A stretch of 48,515 nt of DNA from Alphaproteobacteria bacterium (GTDB taxonomy: Bacteria; Pseudomonadota; Alphaproteobacteria; UBA9655): assembly GCA_027459605.1 (NCBI GenBank), contig DAIDHR010000012.1, positions 1-48,515 of the forward strand, in the 5' to 3' direction. The notes below the pieces were generated by a model. It was not told where the DNA came from, searched no databases, and saw only the letters and a list, made by a program, of their open reading frames with translations. This document shows positions 1 to 9,096 of this stretch, in pieces; position 1 is the first letter of the stretch; the number at the start of each line of letters is the position of its first letter. The translations under genes were made by a program, and so were the position numbers.

Positions 1-53
1 TATTTCCCTCCCTTCTTGTCAATTTTAACTCCCGCTCTAACCTCCTTCTTCAT

Positions 54-764
54 TCAAACACTTTTGCAGCAGGTTCTTAAAAGATAACAATTTTGCGTTA
101 GATAATCTAAAGAGCTATCTGTTTCAAAATTCTTGAGGACCTCTATAGATTCTCGCCGCCCAGGAAAAAACAAAAGGACCCGGCTACTAGCATACTTTGA
201 GAGTAAAGCACTTTCTTGTCTATCTAGGATATGCCCTTCTTGATTTTTCGGCATAATGTAAATTACGTAGCTTTCTTTGCAAAGCGATTCAAGAGATTGA
301 GAAGAAGTACGGAGAACGGTCGAAACATTAATTTTCGCAAGATTTAATGATTTTTCAAGTGAGCTGGCAAGAAGGTTTGAATCCTGCTCTTCCCAATACG
401 TTAGAATACAAGAAAAAGTTCTTTCTTTCGTCAATTGGGCAACTTCATTCAGAGACTTTTCAAACGAAGCGTATGCTAACAAAGTTGCATAATATTTCCT
501 TAAAATCAAAAGCTTGTCAGATTTTTCAATAAAATCAATGATACTTTCTCGAGAATTGCACCCAAGTTTTATCATGATGTTATGAGTGTGATTTTCTACA
601 GTTTTTGGAGCAATAGAAAGAAAAGAAGCAATTTTCTTTACGGCTCTTCCGCAAATAAGAAAGGCAAGAATATCAACTTCCCGATGAGTAAATTTTATCC
701 CATTTATTATTCTTAGTTGGTCGAGGAGGTTCTCTGGAAAAAAGTTTGGTTCTTTATCTCGCAT
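54..764 (-). CDS. LuxR-type HTH transcriptional regulator with unknown C-terminal domain
   Basis: A 236-residue protein with a LuxR-type helix-turn-helix at residues 25-80. The recognition-helix pattern APKTVENHTHNIMIKLG is typical of the family. The DNA-binding domain is N-terminal rather than at the usual C-terminal end, and no receiver or autoinducer-binding domain precedes it. Residues 110-236 form an alpha/beta-looking region with hydrophobic strands (VIYIMPKN, RVLLFFPG) that I do not recognise; it may be a sensory or dimerisation domain. The ATG at 764 follows only a weak purine-rich stretch. It is transcribed away from the exported GIY-YIG-like gene, with about 230 bases between them, so it could regulate its neighbour, but that is inference. 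Confidence 0.75.
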   Translation of the reverse strand: MRDKEPNFFPENLLDQLRIINGIKFTHREVDILAFLICGRAVKKIASFLSIAPKTVENHTHNIMIKLGCNSRESIIDFIEKSDKLLILRKYYATLLAYASFEKSLNEVAQLTKERTFSCILTYWEEQDSNLLASSLEKSLNLAKINVSTVLRTSSQSLESLCKESYVIYIMPKNQEGHILDRQESALLSKYASSRVLLFFPGRRESIEVLKNFETDSSLDYLTQNCYLLRTCCKSV

Positions 765-998
765 AGTGATTAAAACTACCCTTTTCTTAAAAATAGCAAA
801 CTATTCTCAATTGGCGTTTACAAACTTTACAACATTAAATATCTGCGTGCATCGGAAAAATACTGGGGAATATTCCCTTGGGTGTCCGCCCTGGTGGAAC
901 TTCCAGGATATGTAACAATGATAATTTAAATCATGCTCTGTTTTGCTAGAGAAAAACTCTGGTTAAATTTGAACAATCTTAAGTGAAAGGAAACTCAA

Positions 999-1319
999 AT
1001 GACAAAAGCAATACATTTATCTTTAATAGCTTCTTTATTCTTCTTTCAAGAGCAGAGCTGCTTCGCTTCGGGGGATAGAGATTTTTACAATTATGAACTC
1101 AAAGACGGATATAGAGTCGTTTATCGAGGCCAGACAAATGACCTGTACCGAAGAGGGATGGAACATTTGAGAGATGGGAAGAGGTTCACGCACATGAGGA
1201 AAATAGGCAATGCAAAAACAAGGGAAGGAGCCCTTAGAGCAGAAAAAGCATCCTTAAAAATTTATAGAAAAAGCCATGGCGGACAGAACCCTAAATACAA
1301 CCAAACAAATCATGGCTAA
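999..1319 (+). CDS. exported GIY-YIG-like nuclease domain protein
   Basis: A 106-residue protein. Residues 1-24 form a signal peptide (basic start, hydrophobic core, likely cleavage after CFAS). The rest resembles a minimal GIY-YIG fold: a first strand with Tyr (YELKDG), the second-strand motif VVYRGQTND in place of YIG-T, the helix with the catalytic-type Arg and a following His (LYRRGMEH, R51/R52 and H56), and Glu82 in the last helix. GIY-YIG enzymes cleave DNA through that Arg and Glu. Export is unusual for such a domain and suggests a toxin or effector, or a periplasmic nuclease. AAGTGAAAGGAAA gives a usable ribosome site before ATG 999. A strong stem-loop follows the stop. The fold call is by motif only. 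Confidence 0.6.
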   Translation: MTKAIHLSLIASLFFFQEQSCFASGDRDFYNYELKDGYRVVYRGQTNDLYRRGMEHLRDGKRFTHMRKIGNAKTREGALRAEKASLKIYRKSHGGQNPKYNQTNHG

Positions 1320-1329
1320 CTAGAATGGG

Positions 1330-1360
1330 GTAGGCTCCTCATTTATGAACAGGAGCCTAC
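1330..1360 (+). terminator. stem-loop just after the GIY-YIG-like gene
   Basis: A perfect 10-bp inverted repeat, GTAGGCTCCT and AGGAGCCTAC, separated by an 11-base loop, starts 11 bases after the stop codon. No T run follows, so it may be a 3'-end stabilising hairpin or a weak terminator rather than a classic intrinsic terminator. Confidence 0.5.
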
Positions 1361-1435
1361 GCTATACCGAATGAAATATTTGTGAACTTAAAAACCGTCT
1401 AAATCATACATTTTAAATATTAGGAGAAAAAAATT

Positions 1436-1934
1436 ATGAATGGAATAAAGAATAAGATAATGCACGCATTTGTTTTATCTACACTTATATCTAACTCATC
1501 GCATGCCATCATGATAGACCTAGATCTAGGAGAAGATCTCACACGTAATCAACGATATGCTTTTAGAGAGGCGAAGAATAAGTGGCAGAGCCTCCCGCAG
1601 AACCTCTATTTTTTCTCACGAAAAATCGCAAAACAAAAACACTCTAGCCGATGAATTTTACTCTCAGGCTATGTATTTTATTTCCCCCATCAAAGACCCC
1701 TTATGGAAATACGTATGTACTGAAGTTGCAAGTATGATGGGGCCTCGGTATGTTCTAAAAATCTGGAGTAGTGAGTTAGGAACATTTTCCTCTCAAGAAA
1801 AACGAGTAAATCTCTCTTGTCAAACAGAGGAAGAAGCTTACTTTCTTGAGAAATATAGTTTTGTAATTATCAGCATACTCCAGCAATATTTTCCCGCTCT
1901 TAAAGAGCTTCATGTAACACTTAATTCAAAATAA
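1436..1934 (+). pseudogene. exported hypothetical protein broken by a frameshift
   Basis: Two overlapping reading frames make one protein if a single base is removed. Frame one (from ATG 1436, with AGGAG just upstream) encodes a signal peptide ending near NSSHA and continues to a TGA at 1652-1654. The next frame carries on from about 1640 to TAA at 1934 with well-formed protein sequence (LADEFYSQAMYFISPIKD onward). The switch lies in the A-rich run at 1630-1639, which would read through with one A fewer. The joined product would be about 165 residues. I do not recognise the family. It could be a decayed gene, a phase-variable gene or a sequencing indel. Confidence 0.55.
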
Positions 1935-2162
1935 CCTCGATATAGCCTAGCTCAGAGACTCCCTTGATTTTCGAAAAAAATAATCCTGTCTAGCCCCCTT
2001 CATACGAGCTCTTCTTTTTCTTCTATAAGATTTTCAGGAGATTGAACCATCCACGCAAGCTCGGTCTCTCCTCAAACCCCTCACTCAAAGAAGAGGAATT
2101 TTGACAAGAACAATAGAATACAAGTTAAAATGACATAAGCTGTATTAATTTGTAAGACAGCC

Positions 2163-2720
2163 CTATGTATGCCAACGCTTCACAACCTCTGCTATGCGTT
2201 TTCCGAATAGCTTTGCGGATGTTTCATCCCTTTTTCTTATAAGTTGGGATTTATCGTGGTGCGACGTCACCATAAGGCCTAACCAAGATCCATCATTGTT
2301 AATAGCCATATTATCTTCCGTATAAAGGCTTCCTATATGATTAAATCCAGCCCAAACCATTCCTTGTTGAGCAGCAAAGAGTGAGAGGGAGATTAATGTA
2401 TTCAGCTTATCTCCACTAGGAGAAGTCCCAATGGTAAACCCTGCTCCAATCTTATCCGCCCACTTCTGTTTCACCCATAAAGAGCTCGTTTCTTCAAGGA
2501 ATAACTTAAACCTTCCTGCCATCGATCCCATATAGGTTGGGGTACCAAAAATGATTCCATGAGCCTTATGTAAATACTCCAGTCCCTCCTCTGTTAGGGT
2601 TTCAATGTCGATTATAGAAACCTCAATGTTTGGCACTTCTCGAGTCCCCTCACAGATGAAAGAAGCCAGCTTTTTGGTGTGACCTGAACCTGAATAGTAA
2701 AGGATAGCAATGTGCAGCAT
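2163..2720 (-). CDS. flavodoxin / NADPH-dependent FMN reductase family protein (WrbA-like)
   Basis: A 185-residue flavodoxin-fold protein. The N-terminal strand and FMN phosphate loop are clear (ILYYSGSGHTKKLA, residues 5-18), followed by IIFGTPTYMGSMAG, the flavin-contacting loop of the WrbA/NQO family, and a third loop around GTSPSGDK. Such proteins bind FMN and reduce quinones or serve as electron carriers in the cytoplasm. The start at 2720 is chosen because AAGGAA lies at the right distance and the homology begins there; an in-frame extension to 2834 would run into the preceding gene. It follows the methyltransferase by 28 bases on the same strand, so they are probably co-transcribed. 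Confidence 0.8.
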   Translation of the reverse strand: MLHIAILYYSGSGHTKKLASFICEGTREVPNIEVSIIDIETLTEEGLEYLHKAHGIIFGTPTYMGSMAGRFKLFLEETSSLWVKQKWADKIGAGFTIGTSPSGDKLNTLISLSLFAAQQGMVWAGFNHIGSLYTEDNMAINNDGSWLGLMVTSHHDKSQLIRKRDETSAKLFGKRIAEVVKRWHT

Positions 2721-2748
2721 TTGTATTCCTTTTATGAGAATCACTTTC

Positions 2749-3381
2749 CTAGCCAATTCTCTTCCGCACCAATCCATTGACCCAGTTTCGTCCCTTTCGG
2801 TCAGGTGCCTGATCTTCTTGAACCCAAATATCAAGGATCGTAACTGTTTCCAATTGATTGAAAAGGGCCCGCAGGGCTTCTTCTGTATAATCCATGAAAT
2901 AACGACCTCGAGCCATTCTTTCTCCTTCCCCCTCCAGAAAGCAACAATAAAGCACTCCTTGGAGTTTTAAAGCGGGGACGAGGTTCTTCTGGAAAACCTC
3001 AAAGCATTCTTCACGACTCAAATGAAGAAGAGAGGCCATTGCCCAAACCCCATCAAATTCTTCTTTAAATGTGACGTAATCAAAGCTCATGTGCAAAATC
3101 GGATGGTTCGTATGAGCACGAGCCTGCTTCACGAACTCTTCAGCTGCATCAAAAGCTGTAACATGATAACCATTGTCCAAAAAATACTTCGTATCTCGCC
3201 CCGGGCCACACCCTGCATCCAAGATATGGGCTTCTTCGGGAAGAAAGCCGAGGAACCTTTGGCAATGTTCCTTCGTATCAAGACTAAGAAAGCGCGCCCC
3301 ATACTCATCAGCTTGTTGATTATAACAATCAATGGTTGCTTGGTGGTGAGGAGTGTTTAATTTCCGAGTTTTTAGCACCAT
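2749..3381 (-). CDS. class I SAM-dependent methyltransferase
   Basis: A 210-residue methyltransferase of the Methyltransf_11/25 type. The SAM-binding glycine motif I (ILDAGCGPGRDTKYF) is at about residues 53-67, with the acidic residue of motif II in VTAFDAAEEF and motif IV/post-I around FDGVWAMASLLHL. The substrate cannot be told from the sequence. The start at 3381 is supported by a strong AAAGGAG Shine-Dalgarno seven bases upstream; the longer reading to 3414 lacks one. It is the first gene of a two-gene unit with the flavodoxin-like gene. Confidence 0.85.
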   Translation of the reverse strand: MVLKTRKLNTPHHQATIDCYNQQADEYGARFLSLDTKEHCQRFLGFLPEEAHILDAGCGPGRDTKYFLDNGYHVTAFDAAEEFVKQARAHTNHPILHMSFDYVTFKEEFDGVWAMASLLHLSREECFEVFQKNLVPALKLQGVLYCCFLEGEGERMARGRYFMDYTEEALRALFNQLETVTILDIWVQEDQAPDRKGRNWVNGLVRKRIG

Positions 3382-3486
3382 TGAATGCTCCTTTGATAAC
3401 GATCCCTTTGCCAAGGTAATCCAAGAGATGGTAGATGTTAAGGGGAAAATAATGAGGTGAAGGAAGGAAAACCATGGGTTCGTATC

Positions 3487-5637
3487 CTATGTTTTTTTCT
3501 TTCTTCTCTTTTTCGTCTCTTTTTTCTTATTTTTCTTTTCTTTCTGTCTTTTCTTAAGTTCTTTTTCTGCTTTTTCAAGCAGCTCATCATTGGTCATCCG
3601 CTCATCCATTTCGTGCCACCTGGCTTCAATGTCCTCATCTGGATTGTCTATTCGCCATTTTTCTATATCCTCTCGAGTACAACAAAGGACTTGAACGCAC
3701 TCAGACCCCACACAAAGTGATTGCTTTCTTTTCTGTTGTAAAACAGGAGGAAGCTCATCAAAAGGAATGTTGATCCCCTCTCCTAATGGCTCTCTCAATC
3801 TTTGTTCATCTTCAGAAAAATCTAAAAACTTTTTTGAAACTCTATATTTTGAATTAAATATCCAGGTTGTATTAAAGATACCTTTATACCCACACATCTC
3901 ACAATCGTCAGAACTCTCATTATGAAAATCCTGCACCACTTCCCAACCAAAGTGGGGTATAACGAGTTGATGCCAATGCTTTTTCCACTTTTTTTGGATA
4001 ATATCGGGAAAATGATGTCTATACCAACAAGATAGTTCCCAATTTTTTTCCCGAAGGTATGTCAGAAGAGACTCAAGTCCTTCGGTATCCTCTTCAGTTA
4101 TTTCTTGGTAGTGCCTTAAAATATCTCCCCTTTTTAGGGCAATGGCTTTCCTACCATCTGGCCCCACAACGTTTTCTGCAAATGTTTGCCCTAACCATTT
4201 ACATAACTCAAGTCCATCCTTTGTTTTTGTCCAAAAAGTGTCCTTCTCATCTTCGCTAGGAAAAGATTTATTCACATACTCTGATACTTTTCCCCAAATG
4301 AGCTCCCAAGCTTTGGTTTCGTAAAAGTCTAGTATACGTGCACCTTCAACAACAGACCCTTGAGGATAATGATGTTTATATCTCCGCGTGGCCGCTATTT
4401 TGTATTGTATTTTAGCAGGGGGATTGAGCTTATTCAAAAGCAACTGATGTTTTGTCAAAATCTCATCACAGCCATTACATACATCCCACCAACTAAAAGC
4501 ATATACTGTAAGCCCCACAAGCTGGACGTCTTTATACCTCTTTAAAATGTCCGGGAGGTTTGGCAGAAAAAAATGTTGAAAAAAAAGATCATAATAAAAT
4601 TCTGAATGGAGTTTTGTTTCTCTTTCTCGAAATTCTTCTTCAAAATCCTTTCGAATTCCTTTGTCTCTAAAAAGATGATTTTGCAGCCACCGAGAACGGA
4701 TTATTTTTACCTCCTTATTAAAAAAGAGATGATAAATGTGAGCCACATTCTTTTCCCAAACGTTCTGGAGTCCTCCACTTGCAAAAATACAAAGCTCTTT
4801 TTTTGGGGTGTAAAAAAAGTCCGAATCTTCCTTGATCTCGCCTTCTGGTGTAACTAGATCTAGCTTCCACCGAGGTACAAAGATGTTAGCCGTTTCATCA
4901 AGCCTTCCTAGATAGACATTAGCAAGCAGTTTTAATATCGTCCCTACTTTGATAACTGGCTCAGGAAACTTTTTAAATTTTTCCAAAAAAAGAGCTGTTT
5001 TTTCAGAGAATAATTCTTCATCGTCGCTGTCATCCTTTGGAGTAAAGCTCCCACTCGATAGAGATGGCCCGCAAGTAGATAGTCCATTAGTACGCCCAAG
5101 GTTTTTCTTAAATGCCTCAATTTGCTCTTTGCTGGGCTCACTTGGATCTTTTCTTTTTTTTAAGGGTTTCCGTCGTATTAGCTTAGACGAGGGCTCCTCT
5201 TTCGGAAAGGATCCAAGGTCTTCTTCGTTTAGCTGAGAGTTTTGTTCTTTCTCTTCTTCATCACTCGTTTCCATGAAAGCATTATTAATCGTACAGAGAA
5301 TTGAAATGAGCTCTTCATCAGTTTCCTCTTCTTCAGTTTCCTCTTCCTTTAAATTCTTAGGTGTTGAAGAAGATGGTTTTTCTTGAGAAAAATTAAGAGA
5401 GAAAGAGGTTTGATGTGCGGGTTGGGATTGCTTTACTTCTCTATATTTTCGTAATCTCTTTCTTGGAGTTTGGGCAAGTTGGGTATCTTCGAAAAGCCCC
5501 AAATCTTCTTGAGACAAAGAAAAGGATTGTCGAGGTGGATCGTCTTCTGAATCTGAAGCCTCCATCGCAACAGAAGGAGCAAAAGAAAAAAGAAGGATGA
5601 GATTAGCAATAATAAACTTTCGAGTTGTTTGGATCAA
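3487..5637 (-). CDS. large exported protein with candidate deaminase-type zinc centre and Lys-rich tail
   Basis: A 716-residue protein, family not recognised. Residues 1-24 are a signal peptide (cleavage near SVA), followed at once by the acidic stretch MEASDSEDD and about 180 low-complexity, charged residues. The folded part (about 210-600) contains His-Ser-Glu at 344-346 and, 41 residues later, Cys-Asn-Gly-Cys at 387-390, preceded by a hydrophobic strand (LVGLTVYAFSWWD). This HxE...CxxC order with a strand-then-CxxC helix is the active-site layout of the nucleotide/nucleic-acid deaminase superfamily. A second Cys pair (CEMC, 579-582) and more Cys near 642-653 may bind metal. The last 30 residues are almost all Lys, Glu and Arg. 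It stands alone, 66 bases beyond the methyltransferase on the same strand. The deaminase idea is inference. Confidence 0.7.
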   Translation of the reverse strand: MIQTTRKFIIANLILLFSFAPSVAMEASDSEDDPPRQSFSLSQEDLGLFEDTQLAQTPRKRLRKYREVKQSQPAHQTSFSLNFSQEKPSSSTPKNLKEEETEEEETDEELISILCTINNAFMETSDEEEKEQNSQLNEEDLGSFPKEEPSSKLIRRKPLKKRKDPSEPSKEQIEAFKKNLGRTNGLSTCGPSLSSGSFTPKDDSDDEELFSEKTALFLEKFKKFPEPVIKVGTILKLLANVYLGRLDETANIFVPRWKLDLVTPEGEIKEDSDFFYTPKKELCIFASGGLQNVWEKNVAHIYHLFFNKEVKIIRSRWLQNHLFRDKGIRKDFEEEFRERETKLHSEFYYDLFFQHFFLPNLPDILKRYKDVQLVGLTVYAFSWWDVCNGCDEILTKHQLLLNKLNPPAKIQYKIAATRRYKHHYPQGSVVEGARILDFYETKAWELIWGKVSEYVNKSFPSEDEKDTFWTKTKDGLELCKWLGQTFAENVVGPDGRKAIALKRGDILRHYQEITEEDTEGLESLLTYLREKNWELSCWYRHHFPDIIQKKWKKHWHQLVIPHFGWEVVQDFHNESSDDCEMCGYKGIFNTTWIFNSKYRVSKKFLDFSEDEQRLREPLGEGINIPFDELPPVLQQKRKQSLCVGSECVQVLCCTREDIEKWRIDNPDEDIEARWHEMDERMTNDELLEKAEKELKKRQKEKKNKKKETKKRRKKKT

Positions 5638-6029
5638 TTATTGCCCTCAACGAAAAACGTTATAAATTTTTGTTTACAGCCAGGTGAAATAATTTGAGTT
5701 AACAATTGGATTATAGACCATAACCGATTTGGTTGTGAAGACGCCCCTAGCATTAGAAGACTCCTATGAATGTGAATTAAAAGATCCTCCATAAAAAAGC
5801 CGAGGATCGCCTATAAAAAGCACCTGATAAATAATCGAAAAATCAACTCTTTTTTAAGACTATTATAAGTATATTTTCCCCTCATCATAAATGCAGCAGG
5901 GGGCTGCTAAAGAACTTCCACGGGAAGGCAAAAGGTCAATGACCACCCCCACTAATTTCTATGCTTATAAAGACTGCAGTTGCTAGTTCCCCGCAACAAA
6001 AGCTACATATAGCTACACTAAGGCACTGC
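5638..6029. other. intergenic stretch without a gene
   Basis: About 390 AT-rich bases between the end of the efflux operon and the start of the large exported protein, both on the minus strand. It must hold the promoter of the latter. Apart from the minus-strand terminator-like hairpin at 5776-5808 I see no gene or RNA. Confidence 0.5.
5776..5808 (-). terminator. possible intrinsic terminator of the efflux operon
   Basis: Read on the minus strand, GATCCTC and GAGGATC form a 7-bp stem with a 12-base loop, followed directly by TTTTAATT. It lies about 220 bases past the TolC stop codon, in the correct orientation for the efflux operon. Confidence 0.45.
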
Positions 6030-7433
6030 TTAACCCTTTTCACATAAGCTATTGTTAAACCGATTTAGGTTATTATTTACTAGTTCGGCCTTATCGCCCA
6101 AAAGAAGTCTCAAGAGCGCTTGGTTTACCAAATATTGATAGCGAGCTTTTGAGTATGAAATCTCTGCCTGAGTTTTCTTCAGTTGCTCCTGCACCAGATC
6201 CACAATGGATATTAATCCGTATTCATAGCTTGTTTGTGCGAGCTCTAAAGCTTTTACATCATTTAAAAAGAGCTCCTTGAGAACGTCAATATTTTGATAG
6301 GAACTTTGCACATTATTCCAAGCAAGTCGAACATCCCGCATAATCTGATTTTCTTTTGCAATTAACTCTTTCTCAGCAGCTTTCATTTCAAAAAACCTTT
6401 GTTTTTCTTCAGCGGTAATTCGACCTCCTGTAAAGATTGGGACATCAACAGCTACCCCCGCTGTAGCATAAGAAGAATTCATCTCACTTTTTTCTCGAAC
6501 TGGGTTCATACCTGCATACCCAATGGCATTAACAGTCGGATAATTTTCAGCTTGAGCGGATTCATATTGAAATTTCTTTTCTAAAACCACAGCCCTTAAT
6601 GAAATAAGTTCAGGATTAAGCTCCTTTGCAACCTTTAGAAGGGGGTCAAGTTTAGTATTGTATGGTTCTACTGTTACTTTTTCAGTAAGAGAAAAACACT
6701 TTAACTCCCCATACCCTAATGCTTGCGATAGTTCAGCTTGGGCATCCTCTAGATCATTTTTAGCATTCAGAATGAGCACTTTGGCTTCATCAACACTTTG
6801 CCTTGCAATGCTTACATCAAATCCGGCTTTTAACTTCTCTTGATACAATAGCTGAATTTTTTCAAAAAAGGAGGTGCGGACCTCAAGGGTTTCATAAGCA
6901 ACTTTTAGGATATCCTGTGCAAGCCGTTGATTATAATAAGCATTGGTAACATGAAATATAACCTGGTCACGAACTGAAAGTGATCTTGCAATTTTTGCAT
7001 CAACGCCTGATTTTGCAGCACTTGCAAGGTTACTCGTGCGACCAAAGTCTGTAATAAGTTGGTTGACTACGACTCCATAAGATACGTGCTTCAGAACGAG
7101 GGGATTGGTGATTCCTCCTATAGCAGCAGCTCGAGTCTTTGTATTTTTTGCGTACACAGCACCACCATCTCCATATATCTGCGGAAAAAATCTAGACTCT
7201 GTTTGAATGACTTCTTCCTCCCCTGCCCCAATGCGAAATTGACTCGATAAAATGTCGGGGTGTTGTTTTAAAGCAATCTCAATAGCTTGGTTAAGGGAAA
7301 GGGGAGTGGGTTCCCTCAAACAACTTTCAGCTGCCGCACACATAAAGCTATCTGCCAACAAGCCAAAATAAATCGCTATGAGACACAAAAACTCTTTTTT
7401 GATGCTATTTAAAAAATAAATTACTGTTGCCAT
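6030..7433 (-). CDS. TolC-family outer membrane efflux protein
   Basis: A 467-residue outer membrane channel. A signal peptide covers residues 1-35, ending near AAAES. Two OEP repeats follow, each starting with the characteristic LNQAIEIALKQHPDI or a related helix, and the second half has FEMKAAEKELIAKENQIMRDVRLAWNN and the conserved A-x-x-S-Y-x-x-G-L-I-S-I-V-D-L segment. TolC trimers form the outer membrane duct of tripartite pumps. It is the last gene of the operon and starts four bases after the stop of the second RND half, so it is very probably translated with it and serves that pump. Confidence 0.9.
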   Translation of the reverse strand: MATVIYFLNSIKKEFLCLIAIYFGLLADSFMCAAAESCLREPTPLSLNQAIEIALKQHPDILSSQFRIGAGEEEVIQTESRFFPQIYGDGGAVYAKNTKTRAAAIGGITNPLVLKHVSYGVVVNQLITDFGRTSNLASAAKSGVDAKIARSLSVRDQVIFHVTNAYYNQRLAQDILKVAYETLEVRTSFFEKIQLLYQEKLKAGFDVSIARQSVDEAKVLILNAKNDLEDAQAELSQALGYGELKCFSLTEKVTVEPYNTKLDPLLKVAKELNPELISLRAVVLEKKFQYESAQAENYPTVNAIGYAGMNPVREKSEMNSSYATAGVAVDVPIFTGGRITAEEKQRFFEMKAAEKELIAKENQIMRDVRLAWNNVQSSYQNIDVLKELFLNDVKALELAQTSYEYGLISIVDLVQEQLKKTQAEISYSKARYQYLVNQALLRLLLGDKAELVNNNLNRFNNSLCEKG

Positions 7434-7437
7434 TGCC

Positions 7438-9096
7438 CTACTCAGTCACTTCCATTCCTTTAGTCTTCGGTAATGAACGCCCCTGATAAATCACAAGGGT
7501 TGCCGCAGGAATCAGAAAAATTGTAATAACAACTGAAACACTCAATCCACCAATAATAACCCTTGCCAAGGGCGCATAGGTTTCACTTCCCGAGCTTAAC
7601 TCTAATGACATGGGAAGAAGTCCAACAATTGTGGCAAAGGATGTCATTAATATGGGGCGGAGTCTTATCTTACAAGCATTAATAACAGACTCGGTTAAAC
7701 TCAAGCCATCCTCAAGCAAACGATGCGTAAATTCCACTATCAAAATAGAGTTTGAGACCGTAATACCAATCATCATTAAAACTCCCATGAGAGAAATAAT
7801 ATTGAATGTTGTATTTGTAAAAAATAGAATAAGAATGGTTCCTGTTATTCCAGGAAGGACTGCAAGCAAAATAATAAGAGGATCTAAAAAAGATTTAAAT
7901 TGTGCCACAAGTAGAAGGTAAACAAGTAAAATCGAAAGCATTAAGCCAACTCCGAAGCTTTTAAATGAAGTATGCATACTCTCAACTAATCCCCGCACTT
8001 CTACCGTGATATTTTCAGGTACTTTAATTTGCTTAAGAATGTTATTAATTTCTTTGGAAATACGACCTAAATCCTCCCCCTTTGGAGAAACATAAATGTC
8101 AACCACGCGTTGCAATTGATAATGCGTCACAACTGTTGGAGAAACAAAGGGTTTAATGTTGGTTACAGAATCTAAATAAACCGTATTTTGCCCTTTAGGT
8201 GAACGCAAAGGGATACTTTTAAGGTCTTGCAACGTATTCACGCTTCCTTCTGGATACTGAACTGTTAAAAAATAGTCATTTCCGTTCTTAGGATCTATCC
8301 AATAGTTTGGGGCTATCATCTGATTGGATGTTAGAGATGTAATAACAGTACGAACAATTTCTTGGGGGCTTAATCCTAATTCGCTGGCATATTCCCGATT
8401 AATATCAAGCATCAAAGATGGAGCATCGATGTCCTGAGGGATAAAGACATCTCTTACACTTTCAAGAGCACTCATTTTAGATGCAATTAGAGAGGAAATC
8501 TTATAGACCTTTTTAAGATCAAACCCGGACACTTGAACATCAATTGGAGCAGGAACCCCCTGATTAACGATAGCATCCACAAGACCTCCAGATTGAAAAT
8601 AAACCCTGAGTTGCGGCAGCTCTTGTTGAAGGATGGGACGGATGCGGTCTATGATGTGAGCTGTACTTTCCTTCCGACTTTCTTTTAAATTTACTTGAGT
8701 AAAGGCCGTGTGTGAAGCGGTATTGCTGGTATACATAGCCGTAAAATCGGGTGTTATCCCAATATTAGAGACAATCATTTCCAGATCATCCTTAGCAACA
8801 CGCTTTATAATATCTTCAACTTTTTTAACCTCTTGGGCTGTTGCTTCAACACGTGTACCTGTAGGGGCTTTTATATTGATGATAAAAAATCCTGAGTCAG
8901 TGAGAGGAAAATAAGAAATGCCTATAAATGGAATTAGGCCAAAGCTTAGGATAATCCCACCCAACAGGAGGATGAGTGATTGCAAGGGTAAACTTAGGAT
9001 TTTTTTGACATTCCTTTCATAGAAATTAAGAAGATCCTTAAATTTCCTGTCAAACCATTCGGAAAAACACTCACCAAAAGAGGATATTTTCATCAT
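7438..9096 (-). CDS. RND efflux permease, C-terminal half
   Basis: A 552-residue protein matching the second half of an AcrB/MexB-type RND pump: a cytoplasmic linker helix, TM7 (about 37-58), the large periplasmic loop opening with ISYFPLTDSGFFIINIKAPTG, and TM8-TM12 including GVLMMIGITVSNSILIVEF and the LRPILMTSFATIVGLLPM segment. It has no N-terminal half of its own; that is encoded by the gene just upstream, which it overlaps by four bases (ATGA). A strong GGGGGAGG lies just before ATGATG (9100-9107), so it has its own ribosome site. Together the halves give 1053 residues, the normal length of a whole RND protomer. Proton-driven export of drugs or lipids is expected. Confidence 0.88.
   Translation of the reverse strand: MMKISSFGECFSEWFDRKFKDLLNFYERNVKKILSLPLQSLILLLGGIILSFGLIPFIGISYFPLTDSGFFIINIKAPTGTRVEATAQEVKKVEDIIKRVAKDDLEMIVSNIGITPDFTAMYTSNTASHTAFTQVNLKESRKESTAHIIDRIRPILQQELPQLRVYFQSGGLVDAIVNQGVPAPIDVQVSGFDLKKVYKISSLIASKMSALESVRDVFIPQDIDAPSLMLDINREYASELGLSPQEIVRTVITSLTSNQMIAPNYWIDPKNGNDYFLTVQYPEGSVNTLQDLKSIPLRSPKGQNTVYLDSVTNIKPFVSPTVVTHYQLQRVVDIYVSPKGEDLGRISKEINNILKQIKVPENITVEVRGLVESMHTSFKSFGVGLMLSILLVYLLLVAQFKSFLDPLIILLAVLPGITGTILILFFTNTTFNIISLMGVLMMIGITVSNSILIVEFTHRLLEDGLSLTESVINACKIRLRPILMTSFATIVGLLPMSLELSSGSETYAPLARVIIGGLSVSVVITIFLIPAATLVIYQGRSLPKTKGMEVTE

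Noticed and set aside
918-934. Partial palindrome ATGAT...ATCAT upstream of the GIY-YIG-like gene
   Set aside because: The arms are only 5 bp in AT-rich DNA, so chance is likely; it is too weak to call an operator for the LuxR-type regulator.
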